From: Pseudomonadota bacterium | GTDB lineage: Bacteria > Pseudomonadota > Gammaproteobacteria > Steroidobacterales > Steroidobacteraceae | Direction: 5' to 3' | Length of the DNA: 64,000 nucleotides | Assembly (NCBI GenBank): GCA_021847105.1 | Contig: JAJZUT010000004.1 | Location: forward strand, 161,976 to 225,975 | Shown: piece after piece, positions 28,518-41,866 of the stretch | How the letters are laid out: each line of letters begins with the position of its first letter | Position numbering within the stretch: position 1 is the first letter of the stretch | Program-made: the position numbers and the translations under genes | The notes under the pieces: model-generated | What the model was told of the DNA's origin: nothing | The model's input: only the letters and a program-made list of their open reading frames with translations | Database searches by the model: none

Positions 28518-28898
28518 CAGCCGACAGGGCCGAGGAACGGCATCGTACGCTCGCAAGTCCGTCCGTCGGACGCGCCGTTGCAGATGAGTGCGATCCATGC
28601 TGCTGTCAGCACCCTGTCCCGCGTGCCGTGAGTCCACCTGATCTGCCAGCACTCCCCCTCCCTGCCCGGCATTCTCGCGATCGGGCGGAGAGGGTGGCCG
28701 CCACAATCAGCATGGAATCCAGATGGTTTCCGATTCTCGTGCGTAATTCCTGCGTATTAGGGCCGAGTATTCGGAATGATGACCGATGGAATGGTACGAC
28801 CGGTGTCACGATGCCGACCCGCATCGAATAGAGAGATTGACGGTGCCCGTCCAAAGACATATGCTTTGGCATATGCCTTCCTCGCGCGGGTGCTTCGA
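28518..28898. other. Intergenic region before vapBC
   Basis: About 380 bases with no supported gene. An in-frame extension of the antitoxin to 28776 is open but lacks family features. The vapBC operator is at its right end. Confidence 0.4.
28851..28877. promoter_or_regulatory. Probable VapB operator
   Basis: Overlapping palindromes: CCAAAG/CTTTGG around CATATG (28851-28869), and the perfect GGCATATGCC (28868-28877). They end 21 bases before the antitoxin start. VapBC complexes bind such sites to autoregulate. Confidence 0.5.
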
Positions 28899-29141
28899 AT
28901 GCCTGACTCAGAACGCCACGTCAGACTGTTCCGCAATGGACGGAACCAGGCTTTGCGTATCCCCAGAGAATTCGAACTCGATGCGGATGAGGCCATCCTG
29001 CGCAAGGAGGGGGATCGCTTGGTGATCGAGCCGGTGCGCAAGGGTCGTCTGCTCGCCCGACTCGCCACCCTGGAACCCATCGAAGAGCCGTTTCCGGATG
29101 TGGACGAGGATCTCGGCCGGATGGACGATGTGGAACTTTGA
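28899..29141 (+). CDS. vapB: VapB-type antitoxin (AbrB/MazE fold)
   Basis: 80 residues from ATG 28899. The N-terminal swapped-hairpin AbrB domain reads VRLFRNGRNQALRIPREFEL, then EGDRLVIEPVRK, as in VapB antitoxins. The acidic C-terminus (EEPFPDVDEDLGRMDDVEL) would thread into the VapC active site. It lies two bases ahead of the toxin, with palindromic operator sites upstream. It neutralises VapC and represses the operon. Confidence 0.88.
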   Translation: MPDSERHVRLFRNGRNQALRIPREFELDADEAILRKEGDRLVIEPVRKGRLLARLATLEPIEEPFPDVDEDLGRMDDVEL

Positions 29142-29143
29142 GG

Positions 29144-29551
29144 ATGCCCTTTCGCTATTTGTTGGACACCAACATCCTCTCCGAACTGATGCGACATCCG
29201 CAGGGCGAAATCGCGCAGCAGATTGCCTCGCGGGGAGAGAACAGCGTATGCACCAGCACCATTGTTGCCTGCGAGCTTCGCTACGGTGCCTGTAAAGCGG
29301 GCTCGACCCGCCTCAGCGACCGGGTCGAGCTGATTCTCTCTGCGGTCGAGGTGCTTCCGGTGGAACCACCTGCCGACTGGCATTATGGGGAAATCCGCCA
29401 ACATCTCGCGCGACAGGGCAACCCGATCGGTCCAAATGATCTGCTCATCGCCGCGCACGCCCGGGCGCTCGATCTGACCGTCGTGACGGACAATGTACGT
29501 GAGTTTTCCCGTGTTCCGGACTTGCGTGTTGAAAACTGGCTACCTCAATGA
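29144..29551 (+). CDS. vapC: VapC PIN-domain ribonuclease toxin
   Basis: 135 residues from ATG 29144 (a TTG two codons earlier overlaps the antitoxin stop). PIN-domain acidic residues are in place: Asp in LLDTNIL near residue 8, Glu in ACELRYG, Asp in GPNDLLIAAHA and Asp in VVTDN. The family cleaves tRNA or rRNA with Mg2+. Paired with VapB; type II toxin-antitoxin module. A tRNA-Ser gene lies about 170 bases beyond. Confidence 0.92.
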   Translation: MPFRYLLDTNILSELMRHPQGEIAQQIASRGENSVCTSTIVACELRYGACKAGSTRLSDRVELILSAVEVLPVEPPADWHYGEIRQHLARQGNPIGPNDLLIAAHARALDLTVVTDNVREFSRVPDLRVENWLPQ

Positions 29552-29720
29552 AGGATCAGCCCAGTCCGTATCGCGATGATGTGTCGGGCTCCGCGAACGT
29601 TTGCTGGAGTGCCCTCCTCGGCCGCACGGGGAACGACCTGTGCGCTCGACATCAACCGATAACGCAACGAGTTGGTAGGAAAGAAGCGCGGATGCGGGCG
29701 CACATATTTCGTGCGCCGCT

Positions 29721-29815
<95 letters not shown>

Positions 29816-29920
29816 GCGTATCGGCCTCGCGTGCGTTCAAATGTTATCAGATGCGGACCGCGACCGGGCCACATAGACAACGCGCGTGCTCGACTCGCGC
29901 CACGGCTGCACCGGTGCGCA

Positions 29921-30511
29921 TCATTCCAGCTGCCAGGTCCCCTCGCACACGGAGGCCGCGAGCGCCCGGCGGTCACTCGGAGTCTCACGCGACTGCAGAG
30001 TCTCGCTCAGGACCTCCTTGGGCGCCGGCTTGCCGACCGCCGCCATGGCCTCGATACGGAATGTCTCCGGAATGCCGAGCTCGCGCCGCGCCCGCTCGTA
30101 GTCAAAGCCCTCCATTCCGTGCACCACGTAACCCTTGCGGAATCCCTGCAGCGCAAAATATCCCCACGCGGCGCCGGTATCGTAAGAGTGCGTCACGGCC
30201 TCCCTCCCGGTGTACGCGTTGAGGATCTTCGAGACGAATACAACGAGCGCCGACGCCCGCACACACCACGCCTGATTGCCGCTCGCGAGCAGACCGAAGA
30301 ACGTTGGCCACTGCGGCGTGTCGCGCAGCGCAAACAGCATGCGCCAGGGCTGTCCGTTGCCCGAGGACGGCGCCCAGCGCGCCGCTTCGAACAGACTCAG
30401 CAGTTCCTCGCGCGCGAGCGGCTCCCCGCTCATCGCCCGCGGCGACCAGCGGTCAAGAAACTGGCTGTCTATCGCATGGTCCGCACGGCGGACCGAGCTG
30501 CCCTGGATCAT
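29921..30511 (-). CDS. Nitroreductase family protein
   Basis: 196 residues. FMN-binding pattern of the family: Arg/Ser cluster SPRAMSGEPL, then FEAARWAPSSGNGQPW, and later GYFALQGFRKGYVVHGM with a C-terminal AMAAVGKPAPKEVL. It should form a flavin-containing homodimer reducing nitro compounds, quinones or similar with NAD(P)H. Substrate not predictable. It lies between tRNA-Ser and a TonB receptor on the same strand, with no sign of a shared pathway. Confidence 0.85.
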   Translation of the reverse strand: MIQGSSVRRADHAIDSQFLDRWSPRAMSGEPLAREELLSLFEAARWAPSSGNGQPWRMLFALRDTPQWPTFFGLLASGNQAWCVRASALVVFVSKILNAYTGREAVTHSYDTGAAWGYFALQGFRKGYVVHGMEGFDYERARRELGIPETFRIEAMAAVGKPAPKEVLSETLQSRETPSDRRALAASVCEGTWQLE

Positions 30512-30570
30512 CGCTTCGCTCCCGTAGCGCCCAGAGACGGGCCGGAACGGATGATACCAGCGACGTATTC

Positions 30571-32751
30571 CTACAGGTGATAGGCGACGCCGAGATAGAA
30601 CTGGCGGGTCAGCGCCGGCTCGAGTGAGCCGCCGAACAGAAAGACGCGGGAATAATACCGGTGGTTCCCGAGGTTACTGACTCCGCCCTCGACCCGCCAG
30701 TGCGTCCCCCAGGCGTACTGCCCGGTGAAATCCGCAACCGTGTACGCCGGGATCAGCGCCGGGGTGCTGCCGAGCGCCGTGTCGCTGTTCTGGAAGTACT
30801 GCGCCCCGACCGCATCGACCATCACGCTCATGGTCAGACCGCGCACGCCGCGCAACGTCACCCCTCCCTTGAGCACATAGTGCGGTGCGTACGCAGGCAC
30901 TTTGCCCGTCTGCCCGGGAATGCGGCTCGCGGTGAACTTGGCATTGAGGATGCTCACATTCGCGAACACCGTCAGGTGCTCCGATGCCGGCACACCGGGC
31001 CACAGACGCAGCAGGTCATAGGCGCTCGAGGCCTCCACGCCGCGGCTGCGCAGATCCCCGCTGTTCACATCGATCGTTTCCGTCGGCGTCAGCTGTTCGG
31101 TCTCGATCTCATGGGCCGCGTTGATCTGAAAGACACTGGCATCGTAGTACAGCCCGCTCAGCGGCCAGCCGTGCACACCGGCTTCGTAGGTCAGATAATG
31201 CGTGCTCGCCGGATTGTTCAGACCGTTGAAATTGCTGAACGGGCTCGCGATGTCGAGATAACGCACCGGCCGGTAGCCCTGCGAAACGTTGAAATAGGTC
31301 TCGTTGCCGCGACCGAAGTCGTTACCGAAGCCGATACCGAACAGCGGAACGGTGCGGCTGAAGGTGCCGTGCACCAGGTTCGGATGCGGCGCCGCCGTCT
31401 CGTGCGTATACAGCTGCTCATGATCGATCCGCGCCGAGGTCACCACGTGAAAGCGGCCGAAGCGATACAGATTCTCGCCGAACACCGCCACGTAGCGCGT
31501 GCGACGCTGGTCATTGTAAAAGAGCGCTCCGCTCGCACCATACGGGGCAATCAGCGGATCGGGGCTGTTGATCTCGGTGTACGGACTGTTCGAGGCATAG
31601 GCGGTATAACCGAGGGTGAAGGCGCTGCCCTGCCCCCAGTGATGCAGGAAACGGCCATCGAGCCCCGTGTAATGAAATTTCTGCGACGCGAGCGTCGCGC
31701 CGGTGCCCAGCGCCGGACTGCCCGCGCTGTAGCGGTCCGCGCGGGTCACCAGGTCCTGGTAACCCGTCCAGAGCTTCTGCACGAACAGACTGTTGCGATC
31801 AATCTGATTACGGTAGGTGAGTACCGCCGTGTACCGATGCGCCCAGTCCCGATCGTCCGGCGTGCTCGTCTGGCGGGAATTGGCCCGAAACTGCGCTCCG
31901 CTCAACAGACCCGGCATGCCGCTCTCGAGCGCGTAGGCATGCACCGCGAGGCTGAGCTTCTGGCCCGGATCGATGCGGTAGCCGAGCGCGAGGTCCCCGG
32001 AATCGACGCTGTAATCCCCGTTTGCGCGCTGCCCGTTCGACTGTCGGTGGGAGAAGTCGGCCAAGTAGTCCCAGCGGCCGGCGGGGCCTGAGATCGAGCT
32101 GTAGGTCGAGTACAGTCCGTCGCTGCCGAAGACCTGATCCGTGCTCGCCCGCGTTGTCTTGCCCGGGCGGCGCGAGATGAAGTTGATCACCGGCTCGGGC
32201 TGCGGCCCGTAGAGCAGACCGGAACCGCCGCGGATCATCTGCACTTGCGAAATCGACTGGAAGCTCGGCAAGTAATAAAGCGTCGGGTAGCCGATGAAAT
32301 CCATCTCCATCGGAATGCCATCCTGCATCAGCAGCAGGTACTCGCTCTCCTGCGGATTGCCGAGACCGCGGTAGGAAAGGTTCAGATTGGTCGGGTTCTG
32401 CTGCTCGGCCAGCACCAGCCCCGGCATCTGGTCGAACAGCTGGCGGGGTTGATTGTTGATAATCGGGGGCTGCAGCTTCAGCCGCACGACGGTGGTGTCG
32501 CGGGTCACCGTGATTTCGGTGCCCGAGATCTCCGGCATGGAATGCGCATAGCGTGTCCGGGCGTTGAACAGCCACGGCGCCTGAATCAGCACCTGCGCGA
32601 CGCCCGTGCGCCGGGTCGCGGCCGAACCGTCTGCGCCAGACTGAGCTCGCGCAGTGCCGGTGCCCGCGGCGCCGGCCGCCGGGGTCTGTCCATGCGCAAC
32701 GGTGCAGCACAGCGCGAGCCCCGCCGCCAATGCCTGCCAGGTGACCTTCAC
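30571..32751 (-). CDS. TonB-dependent outer-membrane receptor (siderophore/Fe type)
   Basis: 726 residues from GTG 32751, chosen over ATG 32835 because GAGAGG lies six bases upstream and a clean signal peptide (VTWQALAAGLALCCTVAHG) starts there. The plug domain has PRQLFDQMPGLVLAEQQNP, LSYRGLGNPQESEYLLLMQ and IRGGSGLLYGPQPEPVINF. The barrel ends QFYLGVAYHL, so the last residue is Leu rather than the usual aromatic, which is slightly unusual for BAM signals. Ligand unknown; plug motifs are like FecA or ferric-siderophore receptors. Confidence 0.88.
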   Translation of the reverse strand: MKVTWQALAAGLALCCTVAHGQTPAAGAAGTGTARAQSGADGSAATRRTGVAQVLIQAPWLFNARTRYAHSMPEISGTEITVTRDTTVVRLKLQPPIINNQPRQLFDQMPGLVLAEQQNPTNLNLSYRGLGNPQESEYLLLMQDGIPMEMDFIGYPTLYYLPSFQSISQVQMIRGGSGLLYGPQPEPVINFISRRPGKTTRASTDQVFGSDGLYSTYSSISGPAGRWDYLADFSHRQSNGQRANGDYSVDSGDLALGYRIDPGQKLSLAVHAYALESGMPGLLSGAQFRANSRQTSTPDDRDWAHRYTAVLTYRNQIDRNSLFVQKLWTGYQDLVTRADRYSAGSPALGTGATLASQKFHYTGLDGRFLHHWGQGSAFTLGYTAYASNSPYTEINSPDPLIAPYGASGALFYNDQRRTRYVAVFGENLYRFGRFHVVTSARIDHEQLYTHETAAPHPNLVHGTFSRTVPLFGIGFGNDFGRGNETYFNVSQGYRPVRYLDIASPFSNFNGLNNPASTHYLTYEAGVHGWPLSGLYYDASVFQINAAHEIETEQLTPTETIDVNSGDLRSRGVEASSAYDLLRLWPGVPASEHLTVFANVSILNAKFTASRIPGQTGKVPAYAPHYVLKGGVTLRGVRGLTMSVMVDAVGAQYFQNSDTALGSTPALIPAYTVADFTGQYAWGTHWRVEGGVSNLGNHRYYSRVFLFGGSLEPALTRQFYLGVAYHL

Positions 32752-32923
32752 GTAGAACCTCTCGAGTCGCAGGGGTGACGCGCCGCGGGAAAACGCCTTT
32801 GCGGGTCGCACAGCGCGGGCGATGGATGCGCGCATTTAAGCGGCGCCAGCCCCACTACTACCATGGGTAGTAAGCACGCCGGACGCGCCAGCCGCTCGGC
32901 TCAACGCATCCGGCGCCCCGAGC

Positions 32924-32944
32924 GGTGCCGCCCCGGGCGGCACC
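32924..32944. terminator. Hairpin just after serS
   Basis: Perfect 10-bp arms GGTGCCGCCC / GGGCGGCACC around one base, seven bases beyond the serS stop. A likely mRNA 3' hairpin; no T-tract. Confidence 0.45.
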
Positions 32945-32951
32945 CGGGGAT

Positions 32952-35541
<2,590 letters not shown>

Positions 35542-35545
<4 letters not shown>

Positions 35546-36258
35546 CGCGCAGGCTTTCCGATCACGTCGGCCCCCGCCGGCGGGGTGAAGGTGAGCGCAG
35601 CGCTCGGCACGGGTCGATTGACCGCCACGTGCTCGAACACGATTGTCGCCTCCTGCCCGAGCGTGTCCTCGAGGATCATCCGCTTGAGGGTGCCATGCTC
35701 GAAGCCGAACAGCGCGCTGCGAAAGTCCGCGCCCGAGGGATGCAGCGGCTCGACGAACACCCAGGTGAGTCCCTGACGCCGGCCGGCCAGCCGCTCACGA
35801 AAATGCTGCTGCACATCGACGGTGCCCGACAGCAGCATCGCCGGCGTGGCCGACAGCGCCGCGCTCACCGGTTGGACCGTCACCTGCTCGAGATCGCGAT
35901 CGTAGAACCACAGGTTGCGCCCGTCGGCGACCATCAACTGCCCGGCCCCTGCGGCGGCGCCGGGCTTGGCCGGCAGTGGATGTATGCTCCAGCGGAAGCG
36001 GCCCGGCCGCTGGACGATGAGCGTGCCGGCCGAGCGCGACAGGAGCGCCCCATGCGCATCGACCAAGGTCTGGCGGAAGCTCACCTGCAGCGTGTGCAGG
36101 CGGCTGAGGAACCGATCGAGCGGGGTCGCGGGGCGCGCGGCCTGCACCGCCGGCGCGGCCGGTACCGGAGGCGCCGAGCGCGCCGGGAGCGCCGCGGAGA
36201 GCAGCCAGCCGAAGCTCGCAGCGGCCGCGAGCGCCGTCAGATTCACACCTTTCGCCAT
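35542..36258 (-). CDS. lolA: Outer-membrane lipoprotein carrier protein LolA
   Basis: 238 residues with a signal peptide ending near ARSA. The LolA fold covers about 48-235: LHTLQVSFRQTLVDAHG, PGRFRWSIHPL, GRNLWFYDRDLEQVTVQPV and the C-terminal LTFTPPAGADV. It ferries lipoproteins through the periplasm from LolCDE to LolB. A Pro/Ala linker of about 20 residues after the signal peptide is longer than in E. coli. Six bases from ftsK, same operon. Confidence 0.94.
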
Positions 36259-36264
36259 GGGAAA

Positions 36265-38598
36265 TCAGTCCTCCGGGCGCGCCGGTACCAGGACCTCGCG
36301 CGCGCCATTTGATTGCAGGGGGCCGACGAGACCCGCCATTTCCATCGCCTCGAGCAGGCGCGCTGCGCGGTTGTAGCCGATCTTCAGCCGACGCTGCACG
36401 TAGGAGATCGACGGCTTGCGCTCGGTCGTCACGATCCGCACCGCCTCGTCGTAGAGTGCATCCTGCTCCGGATCGGCGCCCGCGCCCCCCTCGCCCTCCT
36501 CCCCCGGCAACCCCGGGATCGGCGTCTGGGGACCGCAGAGCACCTCCTCGATGTAATTCGGCGGCGCCACCTTCTTCAACGCCTCGGCAACGCGATGCAC
36601 TTCCTGATCGGAAACAAAGGCCCCATGCACCCGCGTCGGCAGCGAAGTTCCGGAGGGCAGATAGAGCATGTCGCCATGGCCGAGCAACGTCTCGGCGCCC
36701 ATCTGATCAAGGATGGTGCGCGAGTCGACCTTGGCCGACACCTGAAAGGCGATGCGGCAGGGAATGTTTGCCTTGATCAGTCCGGTGATCACATCGACTG
36801 ACGGGCGCTGGGTGGCGAGCACCAGGTGGATGCCCGAGGCACGTGCCTTCTGGGCGAGTCGCGCGATGAGCTCCTCGACCTTCTTGCCGACGATCATCAT
36901 CAGATCGGCGAGCTCATCGATCACCACCACCACGTACGGCAACGCCGTCAGATGCGGGATCTGGCTCTGGTCGAGCGTCGGGTCATTGGCCGCGCGTGCG
37001 AGCAGCACCGGATCGAGAATCGGCTTGCCGGCATCCGTGGCCTCTTTCACCCGCCGGTTGAATCCGGTGATGTTGCGCACCCCGAGAGCGGCCATCAGCT
37101 GATAGCGCCGCTCCATCTCCGCCACGCACCAGCGCAGCGCGTTGGCCGCCTGCTTCATGTCCGTGACCACCGGGGAGAGCAGATGCGGGATGCCCTCGTA
37201 GACCGACAACTCGAGCATCTTCGGGTCGATCATGATCAGCCGCACGTGCTCGGCAGTCGACTTGTACAGCAGCGAGAGCACCATGGCGTTGATGCCCACC
37301 GATTTGCCCGAACCGGTGGTGCCGGCGATCAGCAGATGCGGCATGCGCGCCAGATCAGCCACCACCGGGGCGCCGCCGATGTCCTTGCCGAGCGCGAGCG
37401 CGAGCGGCGAGTGCACCTCGTCGTAGGCCTTGGAACGGATGATCTCGCCGAGCGTGACGATCTCGCGTTTCTCGTTGGCGATCTCGAGTCCCATCACGTT
37501 CTTGCCGGGAATCACCTCCACCACGCGCACGCTGAGCACCGAGAGTGCCCGCGCCAGATCCTTCGAGAGGCTGGTGATCTGGCTCGCCTTGACCCCCGGG
37601 GCGGGTCGCAGCTCGAAACAGGTGACCACCGGGCCGGGCTGCACCGAGACCACCTCGGCTTCGATGTCGAAGTCCTTTAGCTTCATCTCCACCAGGCGCG
37701 AAAGCCCCTCGAGCGCCTCGCTCGAGTACAGCGGCTCGCGCGGCGGCGGATCATCGAGCAGTGACAGCGGCGGCAGCTCACCGGATTTCTGCGAATCGAA
37801 CAGCGGCACCTGCCGCTCCTTCTCGACCCGCTCGCTCTTCTCGATCTTGACCGCCGGCACGCTGATGCGCGGCGGGGCGCGCGTGGCGGCGCGCTGCTGC
37901 TCGACCGCCACGGCCTCTTTGCGCGCCTGACGGCGCTCGCGGCCCACGGCCAGATCGCGCGCGACGGAGCGACGCGCGCGCACCCAGCCGAGCGCAGCCC
38001 AGGCCCACTCGCCGAGTCGGTCCATCACGGTGAACCAGGAGACCCCGAGGCCGAGCGACAAGCCGGCCATCCACGCCACCAGCAAGGTGAGCGTCGCACC
38101 GAGATACCCCAAACCGGCACGAAGTCCGCCGCCAGCGAGCTTGCCGAGCAACCCGCCCGCCCCTTCGTGCAGCGCACCGGGAAGCCAGTTGAGCGTGGCG
38201 AGGCCGCAGCTCGCGGCGAGCAGCAGCGCCAGTCCTGCTGCGCGCGCCCAGCGGGTGGCGCGCGCGGGCGGCTCCTCGTGGGCGCTGCGGTGCAGACGCC
38301 AGGCGGCAAGCCCCAGCAGCACCGGCACCCAGTAGGCGGGGAAGCCGAACAGGCCGAGCAGCGCATCGGCCAGGTACGCCCCGACCGGTCCGATGCGGTT
38401 GTGCACGGCCCGACCGGCCCCGCTGTAGAAAAAACCCGCATCGTGGCGGTGATAGGTCGCGAGCGCGATCAGCACCACCAGCGCGGCAGCGGCCGTGGCG
38501 ATGACGGCGCTCTCGCGCAGTGCACGGGTCACTGTGGCGCTGAAGCGGGACGAACGGCGCGCGAGCGCCTGGGACTCAGCCAATGGACACGGCTCCAC
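36265..38598 (-). CDS. ftsK: DNA translocase FtsK
   Basis: 777 residues from GTG 38598; TTG 38583 is an alternative. Four to five N-terminal transmembrane helices (about 30-200) anchor it at the septum. The linker is short and charged ([19 protein letters not shown]), unlike the long Pro/Gln linker of E. coli. The motor has Walker [11 protein letters not shown] and Walker [13 protein letters not shown]. The gamma winged-helix domain ([18 protein letters not shown]) reads KOPS. It pumps DNA and activates XerCD at dif. First gene of the operon and divergent from trxB. Confidence 0.97.
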   Translation of the reverse strand: MEPCPLAESQALARRSSRFSATVTRALRESAVIATAAAALVVLIALATYHRHDAGFFYSGAGRAVHNRIGPVGAYLADALLGLFGFPAYWVPVLLGLAAWRLHRSAHEEPPARATRWARAAGLALLLAASCGLATLNWLPGALHEGAGGLLGKLAGGGLRAGLGYLGATLTLLVAWMAGLSLGLGVSWFTVMDRLGEWAWAALGWVRARRSVARDLAVGRERRQARKEAVAVEQQRAATRAPPRISVPAVKIEKSERVEKERQVPLFDSQKSGELPPLSLLDDPPPREPLYSSEALEGLSRLVEMKLKDFDIEAEVVSVQPGPVVTCFELRPAPGVKASQITSLSKDLARALSVLSVRVVEVIPGKNVMGLEIANEKREIVTLGEIIRSKAYDEVHSPLALALGKDIGGAPVVADLARMPHLLIAGTTGSGKSVGINAMVLSLLYKSTAEHVRLIMIDPKMLELSVYEGIPHLLSPVVTDMKQAANALRWCVAEMERRYQLMAALGVRNITGFNRRVKEATDAGKPILDPVLLARAANDPTLDQSQIPHLTALPYVVVVIDELADLMMIVGKKVEELIARLAQKARASGIHLVLATQRPSVDVITGLIKANIPCRIAFQVSAKVDSRTILDQMGAETLLGHGDMLYLPSGTSLPTRVHGAFVSDQEVHRVAEALKKVAPPNYIEEVLCGPQTPIPGLPGEEGEGGAGADPEQDALYDEAVRIVTTERKPSISYVQRRLKIGYNRAARLLEAMEMAGLVGPLQSNGAREVLVPARPED

Positions 38599-38630
38599 GA
38601 CAGATGAGGAAACTGAGTCGGTAATTTTAG

Positions 38631-39701
<1,071 letters not shown>

Positions 39702-39704
39702 CGG

Positions 39705-40844
39705 ATGTCGCTCGCCGTTCACTCGAGCATCGATCAGATCGACCCGCAGCAGTGGAATGCGCTGGTCGGGCGTGCCCATCCGTTCCTGCGCCACGAATTC
39801 CTCGCCGCCCTCGAGCACGGCGGATGTCTTGGCGCGGCGCGCGGCTGGCAGCCCTGTCTGCTCACCCTGCGCGATGCGGCCGGGCTCGCCGGCGCGGTGC
39901 CGGCTTACCTCAAGGACAACTCCTTCGGCGAGTTCGTGTTCGATTTCGCCTGGGCGGAGGCCTATGCGCGCCACGGCCTGCAGTACTACCCCAAGCTCAC
40001 CGTGGCCGTGCCGTTCACTCCCGCGAGCGGACCGAGGCTGCTGGTGCGCGCCGACCTCGAAGCCGCCGCAGTGCGCGCCGCGCTGCTGCAGGGGCTCGAG
40101 GCGCTGGCGCGCGAGCATGGCTGCTCCTCCACTCACATGCTGTTTCTCACCGCAGCAGACCGCAGCGCCTGCGAGCAGGCCGGCTGGCTGCTGCGGCGCG
40201 ACTGCCAGTTTCACTGGACCAACCGCGGCTACGCCGACTTCGAGCAGTACCTCGCGAGCTTCACCGCCGAGAAGCGCAAGAAGACACGGCGCGAGCGGCG
40301 GCGGGTGCAGGAGTCGGGCATCCACTTCGAGACCCGGCTCGGCAGTGAGCTCGATACGCCCCTGCTCGATTGCGTTTACGCCTTTCATCGCGAGACCTTC
40401 CTGCGTCACGGGCACGAGCCGTACCTCACACGCGAGTTCTTCGGACAGATCTGCCGCACGCTCGGCGATGCGCTGATGGTGAAGATCGCCCGGCACGGGC
40501 GCGAGCCGGTCGCCGCGGCGGTGTTCTTCTGGTCCGAGGAGGCGCTGTGGGGACGCTACTGGGGCGCTCGGGGCGAGTACCACAGCCTGCATTTCGAGAC
40601 CTGCTACCACCAGGGGATCGAGTTCTGCATCGAGCGCGGCATTGCGCGCTTTGAGCCCGGCACACAGGGCGAGCACAAAATCAGCCGCGGCTTCGAGCCG
40701 AGCCTCACCTGGTCGGCGCACGCGATCCGCGACCAGCGCTTTCGGGCCGCCATCGGCGAGTACCTCGAGCGAGAAGCGCACTGGGTGGATGAGTACGTCG
40801 GTGAGGCCGGCACGCACGTGCCGTTCCGCAAAGCGCCCGAATGA
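39705..40844 (+). CDS. COG3146-type GNAT/FemAB-like acyltransferase
   Basis: 379 residues. Recognised by AHPFLRHEFLAALEHGGCLG, VPAYLKDNSFGEFVFDFAWA, YYPKLTVAVPFTPASGPRLL and the C-terminal GEHKISRGFEPSLTWSAHAI, the signature of the COG3146 (DUF482) peptidogalycan/GNAT group. It has no signal peptide. The exact reaction is unknown; the fold suggests N-acyl or aminoacyl transfer. It sits where Pseudomonas has no such gene, between trxB and aat, and its stop overlaps the aat start, so it is co-translated with the N-degron enzyme Aat. Confidence 0.85.
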   Translation: MSLAVHSSIDQIDPQQWNALVGRAHPFLRHEFLAALEHGGCLGAARGWQPCLLTLRDAAGLAGAVPAYLKDNSFGEFVFDFAWAEAYARHGLQYYPKLTVAVPFTPASGPRLLVRADLEAAAVRAALLQGLEALAREHGCSSTHMLFLTAADRSACEQAGWLLRRDCQFHWTNRGYADFEQYLASFTAEKRKKTRRERRRVQESGIHFETRLGSELDTPLLDCVYAFHRETFLRHGHEPYLTREFFGQICRTLGDALMVKIARHGREPVAAAVFFWSEEALWGRYWGARGEYHSLHFETCYHQGIEFCIERGIARFEPGTQGEHKISRGFEPSLTWSAHAIRDQRFRAAIGEYLEREAHWVDEYVGEAGTHVPFRKAPE

Positions 40845-41554
40845 AGCGCATCACCTGGCTATCCCCGCACGCACCCGGGGACTGGTTCCCGCCCCTCGAG
40901 CAGGCGCTCGATGAGCCATCCGGGCTGCTCGCCGCGGGCGGGGATCTGTCGAGCCCGCGGCTGCTGGCGGCCTACCGGCGTGGCATTTTTCCCTGGTACT
41001 CACCCGGCCAGCCGGTGCTGTGGTGGTCGCCCGATCCGCGCACGGTGCTGTTTCCCGCGGAATTTCGCCTGCATCGAAGTCTAGCCAAGACGATACGGAA
41101 CAAGGGCTTGCAGGTCACCGTTAACGCGGATTTCCAGACCGTGATCGACGCTTGCGCCGCGCCGCGCTCGCGCAGCCCGGGCACCTGGATCACCGCGGAG
41201 ATGCGCGCCGCCTACGTGCGGCTGCACGAGCTCGGCTTCGCGCACAGCATCGAGGTCCGCGCGGCCGGGGAACTGATCGGCGGGCTCTACGGGGTGCGCC
41301 TCGGCGGGGTGTTTTTCGGTGAATCGATGTTCAGCCGCGCGCGCGACGGCTCGAAAGTGGCGCTGGCGCAGCTGGTGCGGCTCACGACCCTGAACGACAT
41401 TGCGCTCATCGACTGTCAGATGCCCTCGGCGCATCTGGCGAGCCTCGGGGCCCGCTCGATCCCCCGCGGGGAGTTTCAGCGGCTGCTCGAGCGCTGGGTG
41501 AGCCCGGAGCCGGCGGCGCTGCGCACCGAGGCGGCGCAGAACGGTCTGCCGTAA
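40841..41554 (+). CDS. aat: Leucyl/phenylalanyl-tRNA-protein transferase
   Basis: 237 residues, ATG overlapping the previous stop. Family motifs: [75 protein letters not shown]. It adds Leu or Phe to N-terminal Lys/Arg of proteins, marking them for ClpS/ClpAP degradation. clpS and clpA lie just beyond infA, so the whole bacterial N-degron route is encoded within 4 kb. An ate (bpt) gene, adjacent in Pseudomonas, is absent here. Confidence 0.96.
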   Translation: MKRITWLSPHAPGDWFPPLEQALDEPSGLLAAGGDLSSPRLLAAYRRGIFPWYSPGQPVLWWSPDPRTVLFPAEFRLHRSLAKTIRNKGLQVTVNADFQTVIDACAAPRSRSPGTWITAEMRAAYVRLHELGFAHSIEVRAAGELIGGLYGVRLGGVFFGESMFSRARDGSKVALAQLVRLTTLNDIALIDCQMPSAHLASLGARSIPRGEFQRLLERWVSPEPAALRTEAAQNGLP

Positions 41555-41616
41555 GTTCATTGCACAGCCACAGCCATTTGTGCTGCAATTCGCGCCCCCG
41601 CAACGCAAAGGGCCAT

Positions 41617-41835
41617 ATGTCCAAAGAAGACGCCATCCAGATGGAAGGTGAGGTAGTGGAAACGCTGCCCAACACCACGTTCCGTGTGAAGCTGAAGAAC
41701 GGCCACGTAGTCACTGCGCACATCTCGGGCAAGATGCGCAAAAACTACATCCGTATTCTCACCGGTGACCAGGTCACCGTCGAGATGACCCCCTACGACC
41801 TCAGCAAGGGCCGAATCGTCTACCGCGGCCGCTGA
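41617..41835 (+). CDS. infA: Translation initiation factor IF-1
   Basis: 72 residues from ATG 41617 with AAAGG upstream; an upstream in-frame ATG at 41560 adds non-homologous residues. A single S1/OB-fold: [49 protein letters not shown]. It binds the 30S A site during initiation. Convergent with clpA. Confidence 0.98.
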   Translation: MSKEDAIQMEGEVVETLPNTTFRVKLKNGHVVTAHISGKMRKNYIRILTGDQVTVEMTPYDLSKGRIVYRGR

Positions 41836-41843
41836 CCACTGCG

Positions 41844-41866
41844 CCGCGCGCGCACGGATCGCGCGG
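41844..41866. terminator. Hairpin between convergent infA and clpA
   Basis: CCGCGCG (41844-41850) pairs with CGCGCGG (41860-41866), loop of nine. No T-tract on either strand. Confidence 0.35.
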
